Shown: positions 17,719 through 26,457, counted from the first letter of the stretch. The stretch: 64,000 bases of DNA from CAILZL01 sp050248275 (GCA_050248275.1 JBFWSR010000003.1:127870-191869); one strand, 5' to 3'. Notes: generated from the letters alone by a model not told the origin. A program made the numbers and translations.

Positions 17719-18533
17719 AGGCGTTCATCATCAGGAGCCTCCTCATGATGTCCATCGTGTTTGCCGGCGTGGGGCTGTCGTATGCCGAAACGCTGCCACC
17801 CAAAGGCAAAGTCGATTCTCGCATTCGGGAAGTACCTTACAAGGAGAACGAGGTCTATCGACTGGTGGGCTTTGTGGGCTATGCCATCGAGTTGGTGTTT
17901 GACGAAGGGGAAGTATTTGCGGGTAACGGCGGTGGCGATCTGGAAGGCATTGCGTTTGGCTGGCATGACAATCAGCTGATCCTGAAACCCAAGGCGGCCA
18001 ACGTGGGCACCAACCTGGTGGTGTACACCAACAAGCGGGCTTATCGTTTTGATTACACCGTCTCGGCGCGACGACCCAATGTGCAGAGCGATGAAGTGAT
18101 GTACACGGTGCGCTTCAAGTATCCACCGCAACCGACCGTGGCGGGACTCAGCGAAGCGCAGCAGACGGAGTTGAATCTGCAACAGGCAACACACTCCCGC
18201 AGCCAGAACGTGGACTACTGGTACTGCGGTGCGCCCTCATTGAAACCGTTAGCGGCCTCGGATGATGGCGTGCATACACGCTTGCAGTTTGCCTCGCGCG
18301 CCGAGCTCCCCGCGATCTTTGTGCGCAATGCAGATGACAGCGAATCGTTGCTCAACTTCAGTATGGAAGAGGGCGAGGTGGTGATTCATCGCGTGGCGGC
18401 CCGGTTTATCTTGCGACGCGGCACGCTCACCGGCTGTGTGGTCAATCAGGGCGTTGGCGGCAGTGGCGAACGACTGACTTCCGGCACGCTGTCGCCACAG
18501 GTCCAGCGACAGCGCAAGGCAGGTGTGCCATGA
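17715..18533 (+). CDS. virB9: VirB9 outer-membrane core protein
   Basis: The 272-residue protein has a signal peptide (cleavage near SYAETLPP, about residue 24). The N-terminal domain begins DSRIREVPYKENEVYRL, matching VirB9/TrbG, with GDLEGIAFGWHDNQLILKPK and NTNLVVYT-like strands. The C-terminal domain (NVDYWYCGAPSLKP, FVRNADDSESLLNF, HRVAARFILRRG) is the outer-membrane-side CTD that lines the core complex with VirB7 and VirB10. Overlapping starts and stops tie it into the virB operon. All expected parts are present. Confidence 0.93.
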   Translation: MKAFIIRSLLMMSIVFAGVGLSYAETLPPKGKVDSRIREVPYKENEVYRLVGFVGYAIELVFDEGEVFAGNGGGDLEGIAFGWHDNQLILKPKAANVGTNLVVYTNKRAYRFDYTVSARRPNVQSDEVMYTVRFKYPPQPTVAGLSEAQQTELNLQQATHSRSQNVDYWYCGAPSLKPLAASDDGVHTRLQFASRAELPAIFVRNADDSESLLNFSMEEGEVVIHRVAARFILRRGTLTGCVVNQGVGGSGERLTSGTLSPQVQRQRKAGVP

Positions 18534-19804
18534 ATCGCTGGCGGGATTGGTTGAAGCGTCTGCGACTACGCGCTGACGACCCCGTGAATACTCCGGATGA
18601 ACCGGCAGAAGCGACCCACACGGTGGTGGGTGAGCGCAGCATCGCGTCGGTGAATCGCGGCCGATCCCTGCAATCACGCTTGAGCAATTTACTGGCCATG
18701 GGCTTGATGGCGGCGCTCGGGATTGGACTGCTCGGCTGGTACTACTCGCGCACGCTGGCGCGTCCGGCGCAAACGCAGCGAGCGGCGCAGGCCGCCAGTG
18801 TTGCCCAGGCACAAGGTGAGCTGGCGTTACCGGCACTGGGACGGGTGGACGCGCCGGCCACGGCGATGAACACGGCGCTGACTGAACAGATGCTGGGACC
18901 GGCACCGGTGCTGCCGGATGAAGTCACGGATCAGTATCTCGGTCAGGAGAGCCGTGGCGTCAGTGACGCCGGGAGTAGCTATGCCGCGTACGAGGCACCC
19001 ACTGAGAAGTCACCGACGCAATTGGCTTTGGAGCGACGGTTGTCCGGGCCGGCCTTTACAGCGGTCACTGACCATGCTTCGACCGTTGCAGCAACGATGC
19101 CCAGTCCTTCGGCCAGTGGCTCGACCGGTGCTTCGACAAGTCCCGGCAGTGTCGTACCCACCAGTGCCGTTGCCACGTTATTGCAGCCGAGCACTACGGT
19201 GGCAGTGAGCGCGCAGGTGCTGCCCACGCAACGACTGCTGTTGCCCAAAGGCGCGTTCATTGACTGTACGCTGGAAACTGCCATCGATAGTTCGCTGCCC
19301 GGACTGACGACTTGTATTACCGCCACCGATACCTTTGGGGCGGATGGCGCCGTGGTGTTGCTGGAACGCGGTACCAAGCTGGTGGGCGAAACACGCGGTG
19401 AAGTGCAGCAGGGCAGTTCACGATTGTTTGTGCTGTGGACCGAGGCGCGTACGCCTACTGGAGTCGTGGTACCGCTGGCCTCACCGGGTACGGATGAACT
19501 GGGGCGTTCCGGCTTGGCGGGTGCTGTGAACCGTCATTTCATGGATCGTTTCGGCGCAGCGATTCTGGTATCCATCATTGATGGGGTCATTCAATCGGCC
19601 GTACAGTCACAGCGGGGCTCGGGCGGCACCGTGGTGGTGAATCCTGCGTCGACTCAGGAAATTCTGACCGAGGTGCTGAAGAGCACCATCAATATTCCGC
19701 CCACGATCACCAAGCAGAATGGTGATCGCATCCAGATCCTGGTGGCGCGCGATCTGGATTTTCGGTCTGTGTATGAGTTGAGGTCGGTCAATGCGGCCCG
19801 GTGA
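18530..19804 (+). CDS. virB10: VirB10 T4SS core protein
   Basis: The 424-residue product has a cytoplasmic N-terminus, one membrane helix (about residues 53-70), an Ala/Ser/Thr/Pro-rich periplasmic linker to about residue 230, and the TrbI/VirB10 beta-barrel domain (LLLPKGAFIDCTLETAIDS, GADGAVVLLERGTKLVG, FGAAILVSIIDGVI). The last segment corresponds to the antenna helices that cross the outer membrane. VirB10 spans both membranes and gates DNA export in response to VirD4 and VirB11 ATPases. It overlaps both neighbours. Confidence 0.94.
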   Translation: MNRWRDWLKRLRLRADDPVNTPDEPAEATHTVVGERSIASVNRGRSLQSRLSNLLAMGLMAALGIGLLGWYYSRTLARPAQTQRAAQAASVAQAQGELALPALGRVDAPATAMNTALTEQMLGPAPVLPDEVTDQYLGQESRGVSDAGSSYAAYEAPTEKSPTQLALERRLSGPAFTAVTDHASTVAATMPSPSASGSTGASTSPGSVVPTSAVATLLQPSTTVAVSAQVLPTQRLLLPKGAFIDCTLETAIDSSLPGLTTCITATDTFGADGAVVLLERGTKLVGETRGEVQQGSSRLFVLWTEARTPTGVVVPLASPGTDELGRSGLAGAVNRHFMDRFGAAILVSIIDGVIQSAVQSQRGSGGTVVVNPASTQEILTEVLKSTINIPPTITKQNGDRIQILVARDLDFRSVYELRSVNAAR

Positions 19805-20837
19805 GTCAGGGGAGGTCCGCAGCAGTGACCTGTCGTCACTGGAGCTGACCCTACGGGCGTTGCGACCGTGGTTAAGTCGTCCTGACGTGACGGAGCTGTG
19901 CATCAATCGACCCGGTGAAATATTTTTAGAGACATGTACCGGCTGGCAGCAGGAGTTGTTGCCCTTTGCCGATTACGACTGGTGCCGTCGCCTGGCCAAG
20001 CTGGTGGCCAACTCCACGCAGCAGCGCATCGATGAAGAATCACCGTTGTTATCGGCCTCACTGCCCAGTGGTGAACGCATCCAGATCGTGTTGCCGCCGG
20101 CGACCACGGCGGAGTGTGTGGCCATCACCATCCGGCGTCCGTCGCATGCCGTGTGGAGCTTGGCAGAATTAGCCCAACGAGGGTTGTTCAAGCCGACACG
20201 GGTTGCCAGTGATGCACTGGATGAGACGGAGGCGGCGTTACTGCGCTTGCTGCAAGCTCAAGACTATGAAGCCTTCATGCGGCTGGCCGTTCGCGCGCGC
20301 AAGAACATCGTCGTGTCGGGGCCGACGGGGTCGGGCAAGACCACCTACACCAAGGCGTTGATTCGCGAGATTCCCGGTGATGAACGCTTGATCACCATTG
20401 AAGATGCCCGAGAGCTGGTGCTGGATCAGCATCCCAATCATGTCCGGCTGTACTACAGCAAGGATGATCAGGGCCGGGCGCGGGTCACTCCTAAACAATT
20501 GCTGGAGTCCTGTCTGCGCATGAAGCCGGATCGCATCCTGCTGGCGGAGCTGCGGGCTGAGGAAGCGTTTGATTACTTGCGCAATGTGAACTCAGGACAT
20601 CCGGGCTCCATCACCAGTGTGCATGCCGCCAGTGCGGAACTCGCCTTTGAACAACTGGTGTTGCTGGTCAAGCAAAGCCCGGCAGGTCGCGAGCTATCGC
20701 GCAGCGATATCAAGAGTCTGTTGTTCCTGCTGGTGGACATCGTGATCCAGTTTGGTGTGGACAAGCATCAACGCTTCGTCAAAGAGATCTGGTATGACCC
20801 AGAACGCAAACGCCGCAGCCTGGTCGCCAGTCGCTAA
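19791..20837 (+). CDS. virB11: VirB11 traffic ATPase
   Basis: The 348-residue protein starts at ATG 19791, inside the end of virB10. The N-terminal domain has VTELCINRPGEIF. The C-terminal RecA-like domain has Walker A GPTGSGKT (177-184), an Asp box (TIEDARELVL), a Walker B-like segment RILLAELRAEEAFDYL and the His box GHPGSITSVHA. These mark the PulE/VirB11 secretion ATPase family, which forms a cytoplasmic hexamer switching the T4SS between pilus assembly and DNA export. All catalytic motifs look intact. Confidence 0.95.
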   Translation: MRPGESGEVRSSDLSSLELTLRALRPWLSRPDVTELCINRPGEIFLETCTGWQQELLPFADYDWCRRLAKLVANSTQQRIDEESPLLSASLPSGERIQIVLPPATTAECVAITIRRPSHAVWSLAELAQRGLFKPTRVASDALDETEAALLRLLQAQDYEAFMRLAVRARKNIVVSGPTGSGKTTYTKALIREIPGDERLITIEDARELVLDQHPNHVRLYYSKDDQGRARVTPKQLLESCLRMKPDRILLAELRAEEAFDYLRNVNSGHPGSITSVHAASAELAFEQLVLLVKQSPAGRELSRSDIKSLLFLLVDIVIQFGVDKHQRFVKEIWYDPERKRRSLVASR

Positions 20838-22785
20838 CCCGGCACGACCGGTGCTATTGAAAGCACTGTGCATGGTCAGTGCAGGCGTGATGGCGGCTTC
20901 CTATCTGGCCGGGTTTCTGTTGCTGTGGTCATTGGACTTGAATCCCCGCTCGGCTACACCGTTGACGATGGTGCGTTATGCCTACTACTACGGTGATCGG
21001 CCCGCAGTGCAGCGTCGCTTGTTATTGAGCCTGAGCGGGGGCGTGACCTTGGTGGGCTGCTGCGCCTTGGCGCTGCTGATGCCGCGACGCCGGTCACTGC
21101 ACGGCGATGCACGCTTTGCCTCCGCCCGTGAAATCGCGCAGGTGGGATTGCTCGGGGAACGCGGTCTCATTCTCGGCAGACTGGGCCGACGTTATCTGAT
21201 GCTGCCGGGTCAGCAGGGGGTGGCGCTGGCTGCACCGCCGCGTGCGGGCAAGGGCATCGGCATTGTGATTCCCAATCTGCTGAACTGGCCCGACTCGCTG
21301 ATCTGCGTCGATATCAAGAAGGAGAACTGGACGCTGACGGCGGGGTTTCGGGCGCAGGCGGGGCAGGCCTGTTATCTGTTCGATCCGTTTGCCGAAGATG
21401 GTCAGACGGCTCGCTGGAATCCGTTTTTCTATGTCTCGATGGATGCGCACAAACGCGTCAATGATTTACAGCGCATTGCCGAGATGCTGTATCCCGATCC
21501 CCCCAATGTCGATCCGTTCTGGACCGCCAGCGCGCGCTCGTTGTTTTTAGGCATAGCGCTATATCTGTTTGAGACACCTTCGTTGCCGAAGACCATTGGC
21601 GAAGTGCTGCGTCAGGGCATGGCCTCGGATGATGAGGGTTTTGGTCATCACTGGAAGCGGGTGATTGAAGGTCGTAACAGTGGCCGCTCACCGCTATCGT
21701 CACAATGTGTGCGGGCCATGTATGACGTGATTGATCTGGCGCCGGTGACCGCCTCCAGTATTCGCAAGACGTTTACCTCGCGACTGGATTTATGGCTGAA
21801 CCCGATTCTGGATGCCGCGACCTCCGGCAATGACTTTGATCTGCGTGAGCTGCGCAGCAAACCGGTCTCCATCTATGTGGGTGTGAATCCCGATGATCTG
21901 CATCGGCTGCGTCCCGTGCTGGCATTATTCTTTCAACAGGCCATCGGCTTGCAAACGCGCGTATTGCCCGAACACGATCCGCGCTTGAATCGTCAGGTGC
22001 TGATGTTGCTGGATGAGTTTACGGCGCTGGGACGCATTCCCATCATTGCCGAGTCTATCAGCTACTTGCCCGGCTACAACGTGCGCGTGATGCTGGTGAT
22101 CCAGACGCCCGCGCAGTTGCGGGACGTCTATGGCCCCAACAGTGCCGAGACCATGCTCAAGAGTCTGGCGGCCCGCATTGCCTTTGCGCCCAAGGATTTT
22201 GCGGATGCCCGTGAGATCTCGGATGAGCTGGGGTATACGACGGTGAAAGTGCAGACGTTGTCCCGACCCGTGATGGATTTGAGTGATGCGAAAGGACGCA
22301 AGTCCCGCAGTGTCAGTATCAGCGAGCAACGTCGGGCGCTGCTGCTGCCTCAGGAGATCAAGGCGCTGGGCACGGATCAGGCGCTGATCTTCTATGAAAG
22401 TCTGCGACCCATCTGCTGTCGCAAGATTCGCTATTACGCCGATCGACGCTTTACGGAGCGGCTGCGTGCACCGCCGGTGCAGGCGACGCCGGGTGCTCGA
22501 TCCACAAGTGAGCAACACGACGTCGTGATGGACGACGCCGTGAGGCCAGGTGACGAACGCCCTGTGGTGGAGGAGGATGCTGAGTCCGGCTTACCGCTCG
22601 TCACAGCGGAGGTCGAGACCGTGCGCGCCGCCACGGCGCAGGACATCGAGTTGATTGATTCGATACAGCTGGAAGATATGGCGGTGGACTTCAATCGCAT
22701 TCCGTTGCCCGAGGACGGCAAGCCCAGTGAAGCGCAAATGCACGACGCGGTACAGGCCTTGATGGCCCTGACACGCGGACAGTAG
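20794..22785 (+). CDS. virD4: VirD4 conjugative coupling protein (TraG family)
   Basis: ATG 20794 is chosen over an upstream in-frame GTG at 20752; it overlaps virB11 by 44 bases. The 663-residue product has two N-terminal membrane helices (about residues 22-47 and 77-93), Walker A PPRAGKG (~148-154) and Walker B LLDEFTALG (D407, E408). The segment PTQ-like VIQTPAQLRDVYG and the DFADAREISDELGYTT region are typical of TraG/VirD4. It recruits the relaxase-DNA complex to the T4SS. An acidic C-terminal tail of ~90 residues (after residue 570) may bind substrates. Confidence 0.94.
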   Translation: MTQNANAAAWSPVANPARPVLLKALCMVSAGVMAASYLAGFLLLWSLDLNPRSATPLTMVRYAYYYGDRPAVQRRLLLSLSGGVTLVGCCALALLMPRRRSLHGDARFASAREIAQVGLLGERGLILGRLGRRYLMLPGQQGVALAAPPRAGKGIGIVIPNLLNWPDSLICVDIKKENWTLTAGFRAQAGQACYLFDPFAEDGQTARWNPFFYVSMDAHKRVNDLQRIAEMLYPDPPNVDPFWTASARSLFLGIALYLFETPSLPKTIGEVLRQGMASDDEGFGHHWKRVIEGRNSGRSPLSSQCVRAMYDVIDLAPVTASSIRKTFTSRLDLWLNPILDAATSGNDFDLRELRSKPVSIYVGVNPDDLHRLRPVLALFFQQAIGLQTRVLPEHDPRLNRQVLMLLDEFTALGRIPIIAESISYLPGYNVRVMLVIQTPAQLRDVYGPNSAETMLKSLAARIAFAPKDFADAREISDELGYTTVKVQTLSRPVMDLSDAKGRKSRSVSISEQRRALLLPQEIKALGTDQALIFYESLRPICCRKIRYYADRRFTERLRAPPVQATPGARSTSEQHDVVMDDAVRPGDERPVVEEDAESGLPLVTAEVETVRAATAQDIELIDSIQLEDMAVDFNRIPLPEDGKPSEAQMHDAVQALMALTRGQ

Positions 22786-22793
22786 GAGGCGGT

Positions 22794-24068
22794 ATGGCGT
22801 TGCAATCAGACCAATCATCACCCACCTCATCTGCGGCTGAATCGCCACCGAAAGTAACGCGGCGCGGCGACCAGAACTGGATTCGCCCGGCACGCCGACT
22901 GACCCGCCCAGAGCCGGTGGTGCCCAAGCCCGTTGAGTCGAGCAAACCCTCGCTCAACCCACCACTGGGTGGTTCTACTGGAGCCGTTGCATCGAGACAC
23001 GCTCAACCCAGAACCGTCGCTCCCCACACCGGTGATCCCGAAGCGATGCCAGCGGAGGTGGTGAAACAGTTTGTGCAGGTGGGCCGAAAATATTACTTCC
23101 CGGATGGCGCACGCGCCTTCACGGATCGGGGTCACAAACTGACGACCCCCAGTGAAAACACGGAGGTAGTACGCAGCCTGATCACCATTGCGCAGGCGCG
23201 AGGGTGGGATCGGGTGACGGTGAGTGGCACGGAGCGGTTTCGCAAGGAGGCGTGGATGGCAGCGAAGCTGGCGGGGCTGGAGGTGAAGGGATATCAACCC
23301 ACCCAGTTCGAACAGAGTTATCTGGTGCGTGCGGCGGCACGCGCCAGTTTGCAACGGGACGGACAACACACCAGCTCGGGGGCGGCGTCAATGCCGGAAA
23401 GCCGTGAACCTTCCGCGCGGCAGCGTCAGCTCTATGCCGAACGCGAAGCGTTGATCCTGGGGCGGCTGGTGGATCATGGACGCGCGACCTATCATCATGA
23501 ATCCCAGGCAGCGATGAGCTACTTCGTGAAGCTGGAAACCCCTCGGGGTGAACGCACCGTGTGGGGAGTAGATCTGGAACGCGCCTTGCGTGAATCGCTG
23601 ACGCAGCCAGAGCCGGGGAATCTGATTGGCCTGCGCGCAGTGCGTCGTGAGGCCGTGACGGTCAAGGCCCGCGAACGCGATGCCGAGGGCAAGGTGCTCC
23701 ATGAACAGAATCTGGCCACGCATCGCAATCGCTGGATCATTGAGCAGCAGTCGTTCTTTGCCACGCGCGCGGCGGCGGCCGAGATGGTGCGTGATCCCAA
23801 AATTGATGCCCGCAAAGGCGTGAAAGAACATCCTGGGCTGGCGGGCACGTATCTGTATCTGAAAGGCGCAAGAGAGGTGGCGCAGCGACGTATTCGCGAT
23901 CCGGAAGATCAACGCAAGTTTGTATCGACGGTACGGGACGCGTTGGCGGACTCGGTGGCGCGTGGTGAACCGTTGCCAGTGATGCGCTTGCGTCAGCGCG
24001 CAGAGCAGAAAACCAGCTCGCGAGCGCCGCGCAATGCCGAGCGGGAGTCCGCGCCTGCGCGCGGTTGA
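22794..24068 (+). CDS. LPD7-domain relaxase-tail-like protein
   Basis: The 424-residue protein starts at ATG 22794, eight bases after virD4. After a Pro-rich N-terminal stretch, residues ~95-180 (KYYFPDGARAFTDRG, LITIAQARGWDRVTVSGTERFR) match the LPD7 domain usually found behind relaxase domains in MobA/TraI-type proteins. Residues ~215-330 (ILGRLVDHGRATYHH, SYFVKLETPRGERTVWGVDLERAL) are a second domain also known from relaxase C-termini. No relaxase motif is present. The element's relaxase at 29420-30409 lacks such a tail, so this may act in trans. The C-terminal part is duplicated in the next gene. Confidence 0.72.
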   Translation: MALQSDQSSPTSSAAESPPKVTRRGDQNWIRPARRLTRPEPVVPKPVESSKPSLNPPLGGSTGAVASRHAQPRTVAPHTGDPEAMPAEVVKQFVQVGRKYYFPDGARAFTDRGHKLTTPSENTEVVRSLITIAQARGWDRVTVSGTERFRKEAWMAAKLAGLEVKGYQPTQFEQSYLVRAAARASLQRDGQHTSSGAASMPESREPSARQRQLYAEREALILGRLVDHGRATYHHESQAAMSYFVKLETPRGERTVWGVDLERALRESLTQPEPGNLIGLRAVRREAVTVKARERDAEGKVLHEQNLATHRNRWIIEQQSFFATRAAAAEMVRDPKIDARKGVKEHPGLAGTYLYLKGAREVAQRRIRDPEDQRKFVSTVRDALADSVARGEPLPVMRLRQRAEQKTSSRAPRNAERESAPARG

Positions 24069-24074
24069 GGTTGT

Positions 24075-24758
24075 ATGGTGAATGAGGCTCGACGCGGTAC
24101 GAATAATCGCCGAGGGACGGCGAGTTCATTGGGGATACGGGAACAGCCCTTGTTGGTAGGGCGATTACTGGATCATGGCCGGGATCATTATCAGTTCCGC
24201 AGTCAGGAAGACGAGTCGTACTTCGTGAAGCTGTCAACGCCCAAAGGGGAGCGCGTGGTGTGGGGCAAGGATCTGGAACGTGCCGTGGCGTCGGCCAGCA
24301 CCCAGCCAAAACTCGGGGATGTCGTGGGCGTCAAACGGCTTGCACGCGAGCCGGTCACGATCACTACCTCACAACGGAATGGCGCAGGGCAGGTAATCGC
24401 GCAGCGGGAACAGGAGGTGTTTCGCAATCGCTGGGTGGTGGAGAAGGTGCAGTTCTTTGCCGAGCGCAGCAAGCTGGCGCGGCGCGTCCGGGATGATCAG
24501 GTGGACGCACGCCGGGAGGTGAAAGCGCACCCGGAGTTGATGTCCACCTATCTGACGCTGCGCGGCGCACAGGAGATTGCCCAGCGGCGAATTACTGATC
24601 CCAGGGATCGCGAGAGGTTCGTGTCGCTGGTTAGGGAGGCCATGGCCGGATCGATCAAGCAGGGTGAGCCGCTGCTGGAGGTGAAGCTGCGGGAACCGTC
24701 CCGTTTGGGTAAGTTGAAGAGGGTCGGACAGCGGCAAAAGGATGAACCCACTCGCTGA
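24075..24758 (+). CDS. Paralogue of the preceding relaxase-tail-like protein
   Basis: This 227-residue protein follows six bases after the LPD7 gene. Almost its whole length repeats the C-terminal half of that protein: LVGRLLDHGRDHYQF, SYFVKLSTPKGERVVWGKDLERAV, a VFRNRWVVEKVQFFAERS segment and AQEIAQRRITDPRDRERFVS. It lacks the LPD7 domain. A tandem duplication with loss of the first half is the simplest origin. Role is unknown; likely DNA processing or relaxosome support, by family association only. It is the last gene of the long virB-virD4 transcription unit. Confidence 0.65.
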   Translation: MVNEARRGTNNRRGTASSLGIREQPLLVGRLLDHGRDHYQFRSQEDESYFVKLSTPKGERVVWGKDLERAVASASTQPKLGDVVGVKRLAREPVTITTSQRNGAGQVIAQREQEVFRNRWVVEKVQFFAERSKLARRVRDDQVDARREVKAHPELMSTYLTLRGAQEIAQRRITDPRDRERFVSLVREAMAGSIKQGEPLLEVKLREPSRLGKLKRVGQRQKDEPTR

Positions 24759-24794
24759 AATCAAAATTCTTGGGCATAACGGGTCACTTCACCT

Positions 24795-24812
24795 TGTACG
24801 GACACTGTACGG
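24795..24812 (+). promoter_or_regulatory. Direct-repeat operator of the toxin-antitoxin pair
   Basis: TGTACGG occurs at 24795-24801 and 24806-24812, an 11-base period that places both copies on one DNA face. The repeats lie 33 bases before the antitoxin start. Ribbon-helix-helix antitoxins of the DUF1778 type commonly bind such repeats with their GNAT toxin to autorepress. Binding is inferred. Confidence 0.5.
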
Positions 24813-24845
24813 GTGTTAGTGTTGGAGCCACGGAGGATCAAAATC

Positions 24846-25124
24846 ATGAGTGTCGCCAAACGTCGTGAAGACCGGCTGGAAGTCCGGCTCAGCCCCACAG
24901 CCAAGCATCTGCTGCAGCGCGCCGCCTTGGCCGAAAACAAAACCGTCAGTGCCTTTGTACTGGACAGCGGGTTGGCAGCGGCGGCCGAAGCCTTGGCAGA
25001 TCGGCGCGAGTTCGTGCTGAACTCAAAACAGTATCAGGCCTTCCTTGCCGCGCTGGATGCGCCGCACAAGCCGAAGCCGCGTCTGGAGAAATTGCTCAAG
25101 ACCCGCAGTGTGCTGGAGCAATGA
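24846..25124 (+). CDS. tacA: DUF1778 (TacA-type) antitoxin
   Basis: ATG 24846 with GGAGG upstream gives 92 residues; the frame extends upstream without a ribosome site. The N-terminus RLEVRLSPTAKHLLQRAALAE is the ribbon-helix-helix DNA-binding part of DUF1778 antitoxins, followed by TVSAFVLDSGLAAA and a C-terminal toxin-wrapping tail (FVLNSKQYQAFLAALDAP). It should neutralise the acetyltransferase encoded next and repress the operon through the repeats upstream. The stop overlaps the toxin start (ATGA), the usual coupling. Confidence 0.9.
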   Translation: MSVAKRREDRLEVRLSPTAKHLLQRAALAENKTVSAFVLDSGLAAAAEALADRREFVLNSKQYQAFLAALDAPHKPKPRLEKLLKTRSVLEQ

Positions 25125-25618
25125 AGTTGACAGGCATCGTCAAACTCACCGCACAACATGTGCTGGATGAATTTGATTGCGGCCACGAAAGCCTGAATCG
25201 GTTCCTTCAGCGGCATGCCTGGGCCAACCAGCAGGCCAACAGTGCCCAGACTTACGTCGTCGTTAGGGCGCAGCGTGTTGTCGGGTTCTATAGTCTGGCA
25301 GCGAGCATGGTGACGCATGAGGGCGCCACGGAACGGATCAAGAAGGGGCAGGCCAGGCATCCGATTCCGGTCGTGTTGCTGGCCCGATTGGCGGTTGATA
25401 GATCGGTGCAGGGGCAGGGCATCGGACAGGCCTTGTTGAAGGATGCACTGATCAGGTCGGCAGGTGCGGCCAGCACCATTGGTGCCCGTGCAGTACTTGT
25501 GCATGCCAAAGATGATCAGGCCAAGGCATTTTACGAGCACTTCAATTTCGAGCCCAGCGCATCGGATTCCTATCACCTGATGCTGCTGATGAAAGATATA
25601 CAGAAATTCACGGCATGA
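25121..25618 (+). CDS. tacT: GNAT acetyltransferase toxin (TacT-type)
   Basis: The 165-residue protein is a GNAT acetyltransferase. The acetyl-CoA-binding motif appears as VQGQGIGQALLKDAL (Q/RxxGxG/A), preceded by the strand LLARLAVDRS and followed by GARAVLVHAKDDQAKAFYEHFNF. The N-terminus (FDCGHESLNRFLQRHAWANQ) is the marker of toxins paired with DUF1778 antitoxins. TacT enzymes acetylate the amino acid on charged tRNAs and stop translation. The pair probably stabilises the conjugative element. The C-terminus FNFEPSASDSYHLMLLMKD, with the Tyr used in catalysis, is intact. Confidence 0.9.
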   Translation: MKLTGIVKLTAQHVLDEFDCGHESLNRFLQRHAWANQQANSAQTYVVVRAQRVVGFYSLAASMVTHEGATERIKKGQARHPIPVVLLARLAVDRSVQGQGIGQALLKDALIRSAGAASTIGARAVLVHAKDDQAKAFYEHFNFEPSASDSYHLMLLMKDIQKFTA

Positions 25619-25740
25619 TTTGATTAACCGATTGCTACGTGGATGTCTGAAATATTTTCTATGCCAGATACTGTTAACAAATAAACTGGTGATGACACAC
25701 ATCGGCAAGCGGTTACTCAGCGCGGCGCTTGCATTCGCAG

Positions 25741-25756
25741 CAACCGTTAACGGTTG
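25741..25756. promoter_or_regulatory. Perfect 16-bp palindrome before radC
   Basis: CAACCGTTAACGGTTG is a perfect palindrome 211 bases before the radC start. Its CGTTAAC core is the same as the three sites before the porin operon near 1.4-1.5 kb, and a further CTGTTAACA lies at about 25671. It is a likely operator for an unidentified dimeric repressor or activator. Confidence 0.4.
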
Positions 25757-25801
25757 ACCCGAAGTCACCTCATATCCGGCACCTCACCCTGCGGGCAAAT
25801 C

Positions 25802-25925
25802 GTGGCGAAGCGCGCAACGCAGTCAAGGCGCTTTCGCGGCATAAACGGCTTGCTCCCCGCGCGGCGCGGGTCCCCTCCATTTATTCCACGCTCACCTTGA
25901 CTGCGTTGCTCAATCGCCTCGCCAC
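25802..25925 (+). ncRNA. Long stem-loop leader upstream of radC
   Basis: The left arm (25802-25812 plus 25814-25828) and right arm (25895-25909 plus 25915-25925) form an imperfect inverted repeat: GCAACGCAGTCAAGG pairs exactly with its inverse, and GTGGCGAAGCG pairs with its inverse except for one G-U-type change. The 66-base loop holds a smaller hairpin, CCCGCG-CGG-CGCGGG, at about 25857-25871. The structure ends 41 bases before the radC start. It may be a structured 5' leader or a DNA hairpin. Its sequence differs from the two leaders at 26582 and 27675. Confidence 0.5.
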
Positions 25926-25966
25926 CCGGCCCGCACGGCGACGTGCCGGAAGACGAGGAATCCATC

Positions 25967-26446
25967 ATGAGCACACTGTATGTGCGGGAAGGTACGAGTT
26001 ATCGCGAAGCGAGCTTTGGCGATGTGATGTCGCGGGCACAGGGCTTGATGGCCCAGAGATACCACATCGGTTCTCCAGCCCTGACCAGCCCCAGTCACAC
26101 CCGTGACTATTTGCGAGTTCACATTGGCTGTCTGGAGTATGAGGTGTTCGGTTGCCTGTATCTGGACAACCGGCACCGGGTGCTGGCTATCGAGACACTG
26201 TTTCGCGGCACGCTGGATGGGGCGTCGGTGCATCCGCGTGAAGTGGTCAAGGCCGCGCTGAGTCGCAACGCCGCCGCAATCATTGCTTATCACAACCATC
26301 CTAGCGGCGTAGCCGATCCCAGCCAGGCCGATGAACTGATCACCCGGCGCTTGAAGGAAGCACTGGCGTTGGTGGAGATACGATTATTGGATCATCTGAT
26401 CGTCGGTGAAACCATTTACAGTTTTGCCGAGACAGGGCTGTTGTAG
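25967..26446 (+). CDS. radC: RadC-family JAB metalloprotease-like protein
   Basis: ATG 25967 with GAGGA upstream gives 159 residues. The JAB/MPN motif is intact: HNHPSGVADPSQAD, with the zinc-binding His pair, the Ser and the Asp. This is a short RadC protein consisting only of the catalytic domain, without the helix-hairpin-helix part of chromosomal RadC. Such proteins are common on conjugative elements and next to anti-restriction genes; the true substrate is not established and a direct repair role is doubtful. It is followed directly by a terminator and preceded by a long structured leader. Confidence 0.88.
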   Translation: MSTLYVREGTSYREASFGDVMSRAQGLMAQRYHIGSPALTSPSHTRDYLRVHIGCLEYEVFGCLYLDNRHRVLAIETLFRGTLDGASVHPREVVKAALSRNAAAIIAYHNHPSGVADPSQADELITRRLKEALALVEIRLLDHLIVGETIYSFAETGLL

Positions 26447-26457
26447 TCCTTTCATAC

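Noticed and set aside
21925..22518. 197-residue open frame on the minus strand
   Set aside because: Antisense to virD4, whose Walker B motif lies in the same stretch.
25729..26106. Plus-strand 125-residue frame across the radC leader
   Set aside because: It covers the inverted repeat and runs into radC in another frame; its composition is low-complexity Arg/Thr and it has no ribosome site.
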